From Alicyclobacillus sp. (lineage in GTDB: Bacteria; Bacillota; Bacilli; Alicyclobacillales; Alicyclobacillaceae), in the NCBI GenBank assembly GCA_023511295.1, contig JAIMBT010000001.1, forward strand, positions 62,001 to 126,000: a stretch of 64,000 nt of DNA, in the 5' to 3' direction. The notes beneath the pieces are model-generated. The model saw nothing but the letters and a program-made list of their open reading frames with translations, was not told the DNA's origin and ran no database searches. The position numbers and the translations under genes are program-made. How positions within the stretch are numbered: position 1 is the stretch's first letter; every line of letters starts with the position of its first letter. Below are positions 50,160 through 59,005 of the stretch, piece by piece.

Positions 50160-50842
50160 AGCGCTGGGTCACTGCGGGCGCGGTGCTGGCGGCGCTGGCA
50201 GTGCTCGTCGTCGGGAGCGCGCAGGCGTGGCCGTGGTGGGTGACCGTGATTGGCCTCCTCGCGCTCGGGGGCTATGCGCTGTTGGAGTGGTACGAGCGGT
50301 TCGCAGTGGACCCGAAGCGGATTGCCCTCGTCGCGACGCTCTCCGCCGCCGCCTCGATTGGGCGTACGGCGGTACAAGGGATACCTGGGGTTCAGCCGGC
50401 AACGTTCATCGTCATCCTCAGCGGCTATGCGTTCGGCCCCGCGATGGGGGCGGCGGTCGGGGCGTTTACGGCCGTCGGCTCCGACTTCTTTCTCGGCGAA
50501 GGCGGCTGGACGCCGTGGCACGTGGTGGCGTGGGGTCTCGCGGGCTGGACGGCCGGGTTGCTGCGCCGGGTCTTGCCGCGGTACCGCACACGGTTCATGG
50601 TGTCGTTCGGGCTGGCGTGGGGGTATGTGTTCGGGTGGATCATGAACACCTGGTCGCTGCTCGGCGGGTCCGTGCGTGATGTTCACGCATTTATCCTCTT
50701 GTGCGTTGCGAGTTTCTGGTTTGATACCCTGCACGCAGTCGCGACGGGTGGGCTGTTGTGGGTTGCAGGGAAGGCGGTGTTCGCCGTATTCGAGCGGTTT
50801 CGCCGCCGCATGGAGGTTGCGCGCGTGAACTCCGCTGGCTAA
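50156..50842 (+). CDS. ECF transporter S component (predicted cobalamin/cobinamide specificity subunit)
   Basis: 228-residue membrane protein with about six helices; GTG 50156 overlaps the ATPase stop (GTGA). Features typical of S components include ATLSAAASIGRTAVQGIPG, VILSGYAFGPAMGAAVGAF and a GLAGWTAGLLRR end of helix. It gives substrate specificity. Linkage to the B12 riboswitch and transcobalamin-like proteins suggests a CbrT-like corrinoid transporter. Assignment is by context; the sequence alone only shows an ECF-type S subunit. Confidence 0.82.
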   Translation: MKRWVTAGAVLAALAVLVVGSAQAWPWWVTVIGLLALGGYALLEWYERFAVDPKRIALVATLSAAASIGRTAVQGIPGVQPATFIVILSGYAFGPAMGAAVGAFTAVGSDFFLGEGGWTPWHVVAWGLAGWTAGLLRRVLPRYRTRFMVSFGLAWGYVFGWIMNTWSLLGGSVRDVHAFILLCVASFWFDTLHAVATGGLLWVAGKAVFAVFERFRRRMEVARVNSAG

Positions 50843-50931
50843 AGCTGGCAGCTTACGCGGGGTGGACGACCGGTGCGGCGGGGGTCGCATCATTCCGTCG
50901 GGCGTTGTCCGACGATGGGGGGAGAAACTTC

Positions 50932-52197
50932 GTGAAGAAAGCGATTTGGACGACAGGGTTGATGGTGTTGGTGAGTGTGTCGGCGGCGCCGGCAGCGTTT
51001 GCCGCGAGCAGCACCGGGGCGAGCGGTCAGGTGACCGGGGCGGTGCCGACCGTTTCCACGGCAAAGGTGCAGTCGGACCTCAAGGCGGCAGTCGCGTGGA
51101 TGAACAAGAACGGCGCGTCCAGCCTGCCGTTTTGGGTGGACGTCGCGGACTTTGCGGCGACCGGATCGTTCACCAAAGAGACGTGGACGAAGGCCTCGTT
51201 TGCCAAACTGTCGGCCAGCACCGACTACGCGAAAGCCATCCTCGGCGTCCTCGCGTCCGGCCAGGACCCGCACGACGTGGCGGGCATCAACCTCGTGGCC
51301 AAGCTGGCAGCGTCGCAGCTGACCTCCGGCGACAATACGGGCAAGTTCGCGGACAACATCGACGGGACCGGCACCGACCTCATCAACAATCAGGCGTGGG
51401 CCATCATCGCGCTGGAGGACGCGGGCGGCGCGCACTACAACCGCGCAGCCGCGGCCATGTGGCTGCTGTCCAAACAGAACCAGGATGGCGGGTTCGGCTA
51501 TTCGACGCAGTACAGCACGAGTGATCCCGATGATACGGCCGCCGCGTTGGTCGCCCTGCGGTTGCTCGGGTTTGGCCAAGGAGATCCCGCTGTTGCGAAG
51601 GCACTTGCGTACCTGAAGACGCAACAGGCGAAGGACGGCGGCTTTGAGAACGGCGCGACGACGTCCAACTCGGATTCGACCGGCGTGACCATCGACGCAC
51701 TGACCGCGTACGGTATTCCGGCGTCCAGCTGGACGGTGGCTTCCGGCACACCGGTCACCGCGCTTCTCGCCGACTTCAACGCCGCGAGCGGCGGCTTCAA
51801 CTACGACAACACCGGCGGCGAATACTCCGGTGTGTCTGCGATGTCGACCCGCGACGCCATCTTCGGGCTCGCGGCGTTCGCGACGAGTCAGTCGGTGTAC
51901 CAGCGGCTTCAGGCGAAACCACTCACCTATCTCAACCCGTATTGGACGAAGATCTACGAGGCTGGCGGCGGCTGGGCGAACCACCACTGGGAGACCTGGG
52001 CCGAGCTGCGCCCGATGGCGATTGCCGGCAGCTACCTGTCCGACTTGACGCCCGCTTGGCAGAAGGTGGTCAAGGACCGCGGCATGTACGTGGAACAGGG
52101 TGGAAAGCGCGTCTTCGAGGCGTGGGATGCCAAGCTCGCAACGGAGGCGTTGACCGCCAGCTTTGGGCTGGACACGGCGCACTTGAACCAGATCTGA
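50932..52197 (+). CDS. Secreted alpha/alpha-barrel protein with prenyltransferase-like repeats (transcobalamin alpha-domain-like)
   Basis: 421-residue secreted protein; GTG 50932 follows GGGGGGAG. Signal peptide KKAIWTTGLMVLVSVSAA with cleavage after AFA. The body carries regularly spaced motifs: QNQDGGFGY (~184), QQAKDGGFEN (~235), ASGGFNYDNTGGE (~285), each in a helix-hairpin pattern as in prenyltransferase/squalene-cyclase repeats. The N-terminal alpha6/alpha6 barrel of animal transcobalamin and intrinsic factor has this same fold, and bacterial relatives occur with DUF4430 under B12 control. No Asp-rich cyclase motif (DXDD) is seen, and it is exported, so a terpene cyclase is unlikely. 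Likely a corrinoid-binding partner of the DUF4430 protein. Confidence 0.82.
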   Translation: MKKAIWTTGLMVLVSVSAAPAAFAASSTGASGQVTGAVPTVSTAKVQSDLKAAVAWMNKNGASSLPFWVDVADFAATGSFTKETWTKASFAKLSASTDYAKAILGVLASGQDPHDVAGINLVAKLAASQLTSGDNTGKFADNIDGTGTDLINNQAWAIIALEDAGGAHYNRAAAAMWLLSKQNQDGGFGYSTQYSTSDPDDTAAALVALRLLGFGQGDPAVAKALAYLKTQQAKDGGFENGATTSNSDSTGVTIDALTAYGIPASSWTVASGTPVTALLADFNAASGGFNYDNTGGEYSGVSAMSTRDAIFGLAAFATSQSVYQRLQAKPLTYLNPYWTKIYEAGGGWANHHWETWAELRPMAIAGSYLSDLTPAWQKVVKDRGMYVEQGGKRVFEAWDAKLATEALTASFGLDTAHLNQI

Positions 52198-52261
52198 CGG
52201 TGCGAAGACGGCAGAGAGTGGTCCGGGCGACACAGGCTGGATGAATCCCGGACAGCGCAAC

Positions 52262-52290
52262 GGGCCGGCGAGAAGATCTCGCCGGCCCTT
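52262..52290 (+). terminator. Terminator of the B12 uptake operon
   Basis: GGGCCGGCGA (52262-52271) pairs with TCGCCGGCCC (52279-52288), loop GAAGATC, followed by only TT. It lies 65 bases after the last operon gene. Confidence 0.7.
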
Positions 52291-52353
52291 GACATGTTTC
52301 CAACGGTTTCCGCGCACCCTATCCGTGTAAAACGGGCGAAACGGGGTGTTGGG

Positions 52354-52932
52354 ATGAAGCAGTGGCTGTTCCTTCCTGGGGTGTTGATCTGCACTCTGTT
52401 CACTGCGGGGTGCGGCCCGCGCGGGTCGATGCAACACGCGTACAACCAGGCTGGGGCCGCTGCCTGGAACGCGGTCAATGTCACGCAGTGGCCGGGGCGG
52501 GGAGCGGTCCCCGCCCGGACGGCGCCGGGGTATGCCGGGTCCATGCCGGAAGGTGTCACCGCCCCGCTGCCGCGCGCCATCGCTGGTCCGCCGCAAAACC
52601 TGGACCTCCCCCACAAGCGGGAACTGGTGCAGGTGATGGGGGAATACAGGGGGCGCGGCATCCACGTCGCGGCACACGTGCGCATGCGGGGCAGCCGGGT
52701 GACGGTGTACTACCTGCCGGCCGGGAACCTGGTGCACCGCGGGACGCATTATGATCTCGCCAGTGCCCGCGACGTCCAGTTCATCGGCACCTACCCGACG
52801 GATGCACGGGGCCATTGGCGCGCCTCGTGGAACATGCGCGACTATCCCCGGCCTGGCCACCAGCCGCTGTTCTTCATCGCCGTCAGCGACGGCGGAAGTG
52901 TCGTGCTCATCCGGACCGACACCATCAGCTGA
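52354..52932 (+). CDS. Small lipoprotein of unknown function
   Basis: 192-residue predicted lipoprotein: MKQWLFLPGVLICTL then lipobox FTAGC. Mature part is Pro/Ala/Gly-rich up to about residue 85, followed by a beta-strand-rich region (VQVMGEYRGRGIHVAAHV, VTVYYLPAGNLVHRG, LFFIAVSDGGSVVLIRTD) that suggests a small extracellular beta domain. Not recognised. It follows the B12 operon on the same strand but behind a hairpin; TTGACA at 52289-52294 may be part of its own promoter, though no good -10 is seen. Confidence 0.7.
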   Translation: MKQWLFLPGVLICTLFTAGCGPRGSMQHAYNQAGAAAWNAVNVTQWPGRGAVPARTAPGYAGSMPEGVTAPLPRAIAGPPQNLDLPHKRELVQVMGEYRGRGIHVAAHVRMRGSRVTVYYLPAGNLVHRGTHYDLASARDVQFIGTYPTDARGHWRASWNMRDYPRPGHQPLFFIAVSDGGSVVLIRTDTIS

Positions 52933-52991
52933 CAAGCGCCGCGTCCGCCGCGTTGAGGCGATTCAATACGATGCGGATGCTCATCTGCGGC

Positions 52992-53870
52992 TCACTGAAT
53001 GACGCGCCGCGCAAACACGAGGTTTCGGCCGAGCCAAGTGCCGTTCAGCGGCTCGATGGTGACCTTGCCCCAGCCGCCGCCTTCCTGAATCACTTTGCCG
53101 TTCCCCATGTAGATGCCGACGTGTCCGCCTCCCGTCGGGTTGTTCGACGTGGCGAAAAACAACAGGTCGCCTTCCCGGATGTCACCGAGCGCAACCGGGG
53201 TTCCGACCGAATTTCGCTGCGTGACGGAGGAACTCGAGAACTGAATGCCAAGGGCCGTCCTGTAGCACCAAGACGTGAAGTTACTGCAGTCAAATCCGAC
53301 GCCTGGAACCTGGTGTCCCCACCAGTACGGTACCCCCAGCTGCGACTTGGCTGCGGCAATCACCTTGTCCGCTTCCACCTGCCACGCGGGTTCTGCGTTC
53401 GCGCTGCCGGTTCCGGAAGTGCTGGTCCCGCTCGCGGTGGACCCGGCGCTGGATGCGCTGGTGCTGCCGTTGCTCCCCGTGCCGGTCGACCCGGCCGCGG
53501 TCAATCCGCCGGTGGTCGTTCCGCCCGCCGACACGCCCGTCCCGGCGCCTTGCTGTGGCGAAGTGGACGTCGACGATACGGGTTCGGTCACGACCTTCGT
53601 GTATTTCGGGTTGGTGGTGATGTATACGTCCTTGCCGTTCAGTTGGATCTCGTACCACCAGGCGTTGGCTTTTGCGATGAGCGGGGCCTTTTCACCCAGC
53701 AGCAGACGTCCGACAATGGGGCTCGAGAGCTTGGCAGCGGTGTGAACGGATACCCATCCGTGATCTGTCTCGACGTACGTCGCGGAGCTCGAGGTCGACG
53801 CGAACACGGAGGGCGTCGCGAGTGCCATCGCCAGGGTGCCTGCCATCAGGGTTCGGGCCATCTTGTTCAC
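52992..53870 (-). CDS. Secreted NlpC/P60 endopeptidase with SH3-like domain
   Basis: 292-residue cell-wall hydrolase. GTG 53870 follows AAGGAGAT. Signal peptide (MARTLMAGTLAMALATPSVFA, here pieces NKMARTLMAGTL and PSVFA). An SH3-type domain follows (VSVHTAAKLSSPIVGRLLLGEKAPLI in part), then a Gly/Ser/Thr-rich linker of about 75 residues and the C-terminal NlpC/P60 domain with catalytic Cys in GFDCSNFTSWCY and His in GGGHVGIYMGNGKV. Cleaves peptidoglycan stem peptides. It is one of two wall-remodelling genes here with the L,D-transpeptidase upstream. Confidence 0.9.
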   Translation of the reverse strand: MNKMARTLMAGTLAMALATPSVFASTSSSATYVETDHGWVSVHTAAKLSSPIVGRLLLGEKAPLIAKANAWWYEIQLNGKDVYITTNPKYTKVVTEPVSSTSTSPQQGAGTGVSAGGTTTGGLTAAGSTGTGSNGSTSASSAGSTASGTSTSGTGSANAEPAWQVEADKVIAAAKSQLGVPYWWGHQVPGVGFDCSNFTSWCYRTALGIQFSSSSVTQRNSVGTPVALGDIREGDLLFFATSNNPTGGGHVGIYMGNGKVIQEGGGWGKVTIEPLNGTWLGRNLVFARRVIQ

Positions 53871-54298
53871 GGAACCATCTCCTTCATGTGGTGTCGAGCT
53901 TGTCCCATCGCAGTGCCAACAGGAGCTTGTCCGGTCTACCGTGGTCATGGCGGGGTTTCCAGCCGTCGACTGAAGCAGGGGGTCTTCCCCTGTACATGCA
54001 CAATTCTTGCACCGGTGGGAGATCCCTTCCGGTAAAACTTACCGAGGCTTCCGGCATCCCGGGTGGAGGGGGTCCAGTAAGGCGAGGCAAAGGGGGGAGG
54101 TCCGTTCGCGCACAAACCGGAGAATGGCGGTTTCTGATGGATATGAAAGCGGATTCATTTCATGCCGAGAGGATGTCCGCTATCGAACGTGGATGGATGT
54201 GCGGATACAAGCGCTACAGCAAGATCCGCACGTCCAACCAGTCCGTCCCGCCAGACGCCGGTGGCGCGTGCGGGCCACTGGGAAGCCGCGCTGTGGGC
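53871..54298. other. Gene-free gap between two cell-wall genes
   Basis: 428 bases without a credible gene. It should hold the promoter and leader of the minus-strand NlpC/P60 gene. CGGTAA/TTACCG near 54031-54044 lies within a larger imperfect stem. I tested it by eye for c-di-AMP and c-di-GMP riboswitch blocks, which often precede wall hydrolases, and did not find them. Confidence 0.5.
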
Positions 54299-55285
54299 CT
54301 ACGCATCCGACGCGGATGAGATCTGAACGAGCGTTCCCAGGTGCATGTAGGGCCAGACCTGCTGCGCCGCGGAAATCGGCAGTTCCACGCACCCGAGGCT
54401 CTGCGGGTACCCGTACGCCGACCGCACAAACCCATGCACGGCCTCGCCGCCGTAGAAGTAGCTGACGTAGGGGACACCGGGATCGCGGTAGGGATGTCCA
54501 GATGGATCGACACCGGACATCGTCTGGGACCGATACTGCAGGTATACGGGATAGGTCCCCGTCACCGTGGGACTGGCCGGAATGCCGGTATTGACAGGGG
54601 TCTTGACGACCACTGCGCCATTGTGCCAGAGCTCCAACTGCTCGGGCAGGTGGGTCGAGACCATGACGAATGTGAAACCGTAGGGCGACTTGCGGTGTGC
54701 CGAGAGGTCGTGCATCAGCGCGCCGAGCACCTTCGGTCCGGCAATGCCATCCACAGCGAGTCCGTGGACCTGCTCAAAAGTCATGACCGCCGATTCCGTC
54801 AACACGGTGAACGTCGTCGGGTTCCACAACTGTGCCAGACCGCGGGGGATAGCTGGATAGGTCCACGTCCATCGCCCCCCGAGCTGTGTGGGTTCACCGC
54901 CCGTTGGCGGGGTATACGTCAACGGCAAATATCCCGTTTCTGCCAATTCAATCTGGAGTTGTTCCACCTTCTGTCCCGAACTTCCCAGCTTGTACATGGG
55001 TGGGGGTGGTGGAGGAGGTGGCGGAGCCGCCTGTACGCTGCCAGCTGGTCCGCTCAATCCGCCGACTCCGGAGGTACCCACGCTGTTGGACCCACTTTGG
55101 TCCCGCTGCGTCCTGCTCGATGCGCTCGTTTGGTTCGCTGAACTCGCAACGGCGACCGTGTTGTTGACGGGACTGGGGCCAGGACCCGAGCTGGCATCAC
55201 CGGACGTGAACGGTGTGACGCCGCAACCGGTACACGCCAGCACGGCCAGTGTCAACGATGTTGCGACAACGGGCGCGTATTTCAT
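54299..55285 (-). CDS. L,D-transpeptidase (YkuD) lipoprotein with peptidoglycan-binding domain
   Basis: 328-residue envelope protein; ATG 55285 follows AAGGCAGG. Signal and lipobox VLACTGC. After a Ser/Asn-rich linker comes a run of nine prolines, then a PG-binding-type domain (MYKLGSSGQKVEQLQIELAE ... VDGIAGPKVLGAL) and the YkuD domain with catalytic Cys in YPQSLGCVELP preceded by HGFVRSAYG. Cross-links peptidoglycan by 3-3 bonds or attaches proteins; cation-independent beta-lactam-resistant type of cross-linking. The linker likely spans the cell wall. Confidence 0.88.
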   Translation of the reverse strand: MKYAPVVATSLTLAVLACTGCGVTPFTSGDASSGPGPSPVNNTVAVASSANQTSASSRTQRDQSGSNSVGTSGVGGLSGPAGSVQAAPPPPPPPPPMYKLGSSGQKVEQLQIELAETGYLPLTYTPPTGGEPTQLGGRWTWTYPAIPRGLAQLWNPTTFTVLTESAVMTFEQVHGLAVDGIAGPKVLGALMHDLSAHRKSPYGFTFVMVSTHLPEQLELWHNGAVVVKTPVNTGIPASPTVTGTYPVYLQYRSQTMSGVDPSGHPYRDPGVPYVSYFYGGEAVHGFVRSAYGYPQSLGCVELPISAAQQVWPYMHLGTLVQISSASDA

Positions 55286-55381
55286 GGCCGCCACCTGCCT
55301 TCCGGCGATGCAAAATGCCGCCGGTTTACCCTATGGTGGTGGCAGGAAAATATGACCGACCCGTGCCCAGAAACGGCGCAT

Positions 55382-55411
55382 AAAAAAAGCGCCGACCGAT
55401 TCGGACGACGC
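55382..55411 (-). terminator. Terminator of the HxlR gene
   Basis: Read on the minus strand, GCGTCGTCCG and CGGTCGGCGC pair (one G-U, one mismatch) around AAT, followed by seven U. It lies about 70 bases past the HxlR stop. Confidence 0.75.
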
Positions 55412-55481
55412 ACTTTGCACAGCGAGGCAGCAACGACCGCCCCCTCGCGTCAAACCACGGAAATTGGCGCGTTGAACGGAA

Positions 55482-55814
55482 TCAGTTTTCGTGGGTTCCG
55501 ACGGGTACCCACTCGTCCGCCCACGACTGGACCGCATCCATGACCGGACCGAGGGCACGCCCTTTGGCGGTCAGGTCGTATTCAATCCGCACCGGCGTCT
55601 CTGGATACACTGTCCGCGTGAGGATGCCAGCCGCCTCCAACTCGCGGAACCGCTCCGCCAACATGCGGTCGCTCATGTTCGGAATCAGACTGGATATGTC
55701 CTTGAACCGTTTCGGGCCAGACATCAACACCCGAATGATGAGCCCCGTCCACCGCTTGCCCAGCAGTTCGAACGCGTACTCGAACCGCGGGCACAGTTGC
55801 TCCTGCTGGTTCAT
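55482..55814 (-). CDS. HxlR-family transcriptional regulator
   Basis: 110-residue winged-helix protein. The N-terminus has the conserved Cys (QLCPRFEYAFELLGKRWTGL) used for thiol or aldehyde sensing in HxlR/HypR/YodB proteins, followed by MSGPKRFKDISSLIPNMSDRM and ELEAAGILTRTVYPETPVRIEY, LTAKGRAL. It lies 139 bases downstream of the MFS exporter gene on the same strand and may regulate it or itself. Confidence 0.92.
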   Translation of the reverse strand: MNQQEQLCPRFEYAFELLGKRWTGLIIRVLMSGPKRFKDISSLIPNMSDRMLAERFRELEAAGILTRTVYPETPVRIEYDLTAKGRALGPVMDAVQSWADEWVPVGTHEN

Positions 55815-55953
55815 CTCCGATCATCTCCAACCCCATGGTAACACATATGTTTCGTATGCAGGAACCAACTTATCACGGGTGGTCGCAAAGGCGGCGTCCA
55901 AACGCGCCGACCCGGCCTGGTCGTACCCGGGCGGTCGATGACGGGCGCGGGCG

Positions 55954-57216
55954 TCAGGTCGACGCGTCTGCCGACAGTTCCTGACCCGCAGCGGCTACCT
56001 CTGCCGCCACCGCGCCCCCGCGGCGAATACTCGGGAACAGGAAGGCCGCAAACCCCGTCAGCATTCCACATGCCCCAATTCCAGAAATCAAGAATCCAGC
56101 GGGCAGGAGCGCCGCCATGGCACCGAAAAACATCTGCGACAGCGGCGTGACGCTGTCAAACACGGATAACAGCAGCACGGAGACGCGGCCGAGGGCATCG
56201 GACGGTACCATCAATTGGATGTTGGTGAAGAACAGCACATTGATAATTGTGATGCAGAATCCTGCGACGAACAGCAACCCGCCCATCACGTAAATCGAAC
56301 GTGTGAAGTCAATCCAGAAGAATGCAAAGGACGCGACGAGCATGCAGAGTACGAACACGCGCTGGTCCTTGACGAATCGGTTCAGCAGAGACATGGCCAG
56401 CCCCGAGACCAGCTCTCCGACGGCGATGCACGTACTCATGGCGCCGACGGCGACGACTCCGAGGTGGAGTACGTTTGACACGAACTGCACAATCAACAGG
56501 TTTTCGAGCCCGCAGGCGAAAAAGTTGTACACCAACATCACCGGCGTCAGTGCGCGCAGCAGCGGGATGTCGACCAGGATCCGCGCGCCCTGTCGGATGT
56601 CCCGCATCACGGTGACCTTGCCGCTCACCCGCGGCGGCTCCTGGAAGTGGACGAAGAGCAGCGAGGCGGCCGATACCAGGAATGTTCCTGCGTCGACGGC
56701 GTACGCAGAGCCGAGTCCGCAGAATCCGATGATGAAACCCGCCAGGGAAGGGCCTGCAATCTGAGAAATGTTCGTGCTGACCTGGCGCAGTGCGTTGGCT
56801 TGAAGAAGTGCGTCCCCCGTGACCACGGCCTTCTGAGCCACGACGTAGGCGGGAGAGAACAGGGTCGCCGCCGTGGCCAAAACGAAACTCAGGAGCAGCA
56901 CCAGCCAGGGTGGCGTGTGGTGAAGGAAGGTCAGGATGGAGAACGGAATCAGCAGGCCCGCGCGGACCAGGTCGGTCACGATAAGCGTCGTCCGCTTGGG
57001 CCACCGATCTACGAACACGCCGATGACGGGGCCAAAGAAGATTCGCGGGATGACCCCGACCGCCAGCGTCAAGGATAACAGGATGGCTGAATTGGTGAGG
57101 ACGTGCATCATCCAGACCAACGCGAGCGTGTAGATGCCGTCCCCCAGCTTGGAGATGAGTTGTCCGCTGAAGAAAAAGATGAAGCTGCGGTTCTTCCAGA
57201 TGGATGTTGCCCCCAA
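55954..57216 (-). CDS. MFS exporter (MFS_3/macrolide-efflux-like)
   Basis: 420-residue 12-helix transporter; TTG 57216 follows AAGGAG by 8 bases (GTG 57225 is possible). N-terminus SIWKNRSFIFFFSGQLISKLGDGIYTLAL (parts FFFSGQLISKLGDG and TLALVWMMHVL) is typical of the MefA/YfiS-type MFS_3 group, with motif A-like VIGVFVDRWPKRTTL. Probably exports a drug or small metabolite. Confidence 0.88.
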   Translation of the reverse strand: MGATSIWKNRSFIFFFSGQLISKLGDGIYTLALVWMMHVLTNSAILLSLTLAVGVIPRIFFGPVIGVFVDRWPKRTTLIVTDLVRAGLLIPFSILTFLHHTPPWLVLLLSFVLATAATLFSPAYVVAQKAVVTGDALLQANALRQVSTNISQIAGPSLAGFIIGFCGLGSAYAVDAGTFLVSAASLLFVHFQEPPRVSGKVTVMRDIRQGARILVDIPLLRALTPVMLVYNFFACGLENLLIVQFVSNVLHLGVVAVGAMSTCIAVGELVSGLAMSLLNRFVKDQRVFVLCMLVASFAFFWIDFTRSIYVMGGLLFVAGFCITIINVLFFTNIQLMVPSDALGRVSVLLLSVFDSVTPLSQMFFGAMAALLPAGFLISGIGACGMLTGFAAFLFPSIRRGGAVAAEVAAAGQELSADAST

Positions 57217-57548
57217 TACGGTCACTCCTTGTTAACCGATGATGGGGTAGTGGAGCTCTGCGCCGCCGCTGTTCTGTCTGTGAACCCCTTCGGCGCATGG
57301 CGTCGAGCGGCGGGGTACGGCGCGGGGTGGAAGCCGTCTAGGCAGTGAAGGGTTGCGTTACGGCCAGCGGCTGGCCGAACGCTGGGTTTTGATACGTATC
57401 CATTTCGACACGTGCTGTCATTTCCCTGCACACAATTGTGAATCCGGTGAAGATGCGAAGCATCACGTGGCGGAAACTGCGTGTATACGCTCGTTCCAGT
57501 TGGGGGACCGAGCTGCATCAGCCGCGCTGGCTTTCCCGGGCGTTTCAC
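57217..57548. other. Gene-free gap between MFS exporter and DUF420 gene
   Basis: 332 bases with no credible gene. A perfect stem CGGCCAG/CTGGCCG at 57361-57377 with loop CGG is followed on the plus strand by AACGCTGGGTTTTG. It may terminate minus- or plus-strand transcripts weakly. Confidence 0.5.
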
Positions 57549-58007
57549 TCAATGCCCCAGCCAAGCGTGAAACACGTTCGCGGTCGCCCCAGACGGGAAG
57601 ATGACGTACAGCAGGAGAAACACGGTGAACCCGGTTGCGGCCGTGATAAACCAAGTGACGGCCGTCCAGGGGCCGACGCGCCGGTGCGTGCGGAACCGGC
57701 TCCGAAAAGCCAGGACGAGCGTGATGACGCCGAGGATTGCGGCCACCGTAGCGAGTATGGAGTGCACCTGTAGGAAAATTTGGTACGGTGTGCGCCAAAG
57801 CTTCGGCCCGCCAAAGGTCGTATCGCCGTAGAGAACTGTCTTCAGAATGTAGGAAATGAAAAACAAGGCGGCCAATACCGAACCGGTCAACATCAACCGC
57901 CTGTGAACCTCGACGTTTCGGCGCCGGATAAAGTACCAACCGAACGCCATCACAACGGCGCTCACGACGATAAAGGCTTCATTCAGGTAGGCGAGAGCAA
58001 TCCCCAT
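57549..58007 (-). CDS. DUF420 membrane protein (CtaM/YozB-like)
   Basis: 152-residue protein with four to five membrane helices; motifs HRRLMLTGSVLAALFFISY and VHSILATVAAILGVITL contain the conserved His and Ser/His residues of the DUF420 family, whose Firmicute members (CtaM/YozB) are needed for heme-copper oxidase maturation. GGAAGGAGCGCT lies just upstream of the ATG. No oxidase genes are adjacent. Confidence 0.85.
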   Translation of the reverse strand: MGIALAYLNEAFIVVSAVVMAFGWYFIRRRNVEVHRRLMLTGSVLAALFFISYILKTVLYGDTTFGGPKLWRTPYQIFLQVHSILATVAAILGVITLVLAFRSRFRTHRRVGPWTAVTWFITAATGFTVFLLLYVIFPSGATANVFHAWLGH

Positions 58008-58263
58008 GAAAGCGCTCCTTCCGGCATGTCCGACTTGAGTCGAATTCTACCAAGAAGACACGGCTACCGCAATGCGGTTCCGCTGGGTTGTCGGAGCCAC
58101 AACTGCCGTCGTTTCACAGCGGCCCGCACGCGTAGCCGCGTGTGCAGGCGACACACTACACGACAGCGCGATACCCAGCATCCTGGGGCGCGGGTGTGTA
58201 CACAACGGCAGGAGTCCGCCAGGACCATCCGTTTCGACCACCAACGTGGGAGGGAATGAGCAC

Positions 58264-58818
58264 ATGCCGCTCAAAACACATGAAGTGTGCGAACTGAACG
58301 AGTTGCTGGCCAGTTGTACGAACAGCATCAACTGTATGGGCCTGTTTCTCAGCCAGGTGAAATGTCAGGAGTTAAAGGGCATCATCGAGAAACACATGGC
58401 GGCGCATATCCAAGACTACAACATGAAGGTCGAATGGGTGGAAAAGGGGACCAGTTCGCAGAAGCTCGCGGTTCCACCGATGCCGAGCAAGTCCTCCGTG
58501 GGGACGCACGCCTTGCCGCAGGCCGTGCAGCCCGATCCGCACCGCACGTCGCTCGATGACCGGGCGATTGCGACGTCTTACCTGTTGACGCTCAAACGCG
58601 CGGGGCGCGATTACGCGTGGGCCGCGTTCGAGACCACGGAACCGCAACTCCGGCAGTTTTTGGAGGATGCGTTTACGATGTGCTCGCGGCACGCGTTTGA
58701 AGTGAGCGAGTACATGATGAAAAAGGGCTGGTACCCGATGGAGGATGCGTCGACCACGTATCTGCAGAAGGTGGCGCAGACCTACACGCCGGTTCGCGAA
58801 ATGGCCGCTGTGCACTGA
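58264..58818 (+). CDS. CotF-family spore coat protein
   Basis: 184-residue protein of the spore coat CotF family; ATG 58264 follows GGGAGGGAATG. Helical C-terminal half with the ferritin-like pattern DDRAIATSYLLTLKRAGRDYAWAAFETTEPQLRQFLEDAFTMC (pieces DDRAIATSYLLTLKRAGRDY and QLRQFLEDAFTMCSRHAFEV) and the C-terminal MMKKGWYP typical of CotF. Made late in sporulation in the mother cell. Not in an operon with the germination genes, 190 bases away. Confidence 0.9.
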   Translation: MPLKTHEVCELNELLASCTNSINCMGLFLSQVKCQELKGIIEKHMAAHIQDYNMKVEWVEKGTSSQKLAVPPMPSKSSVGTHALPQAVQPDPHRTSLDDRAIATSYLLTLKRAGRDYAWAAFETTEPQLRQFLEDAFTMCSRHAFEVSEYMMKKGWYPMEDASTTYLQKVAQTYTPVREMAAVH

Positions 58819-59005
58819 CCCCCAGACGTTCGAGATGCCCCGATGCCCCATCCGGTCACGGTCCGCATACGTGGCGGCGGTGGCAAGATCGGTTCTTTGT
58901 GCGGATTGCCGTTTCCCGCAAGCATGGGGCGCATACCACGCGCCCCTCGCGGGGTAACCTGAAGGGTGCGGGGCGGGCGTGTCGATGCCCGGAGATGAGG
59001 GGCGG

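Noticed and set aside
50932-52197. Terpene/squalene cyclase or prenyltransferase enzyme
   Set aside because: The DGGF repeats suggest the fold, but the protein is exported, lacks the DXDD-type acid motif and sits in a B12-regulated importer operon.
50890-52935. 681-codon minus-strand frame opposite the transcobalamin-like protein
   Set aside because: The plus strand encodes a signal peptide and regular DGGF repeats; the antisense frame has no recognisable features.
53871-54298. c-di-AMP or c-di-GMP riboswitch upstream of the NlpC/P60 gene
   Set aside because: Expected from gene context, but none of the conserved blocks are present on either strand.
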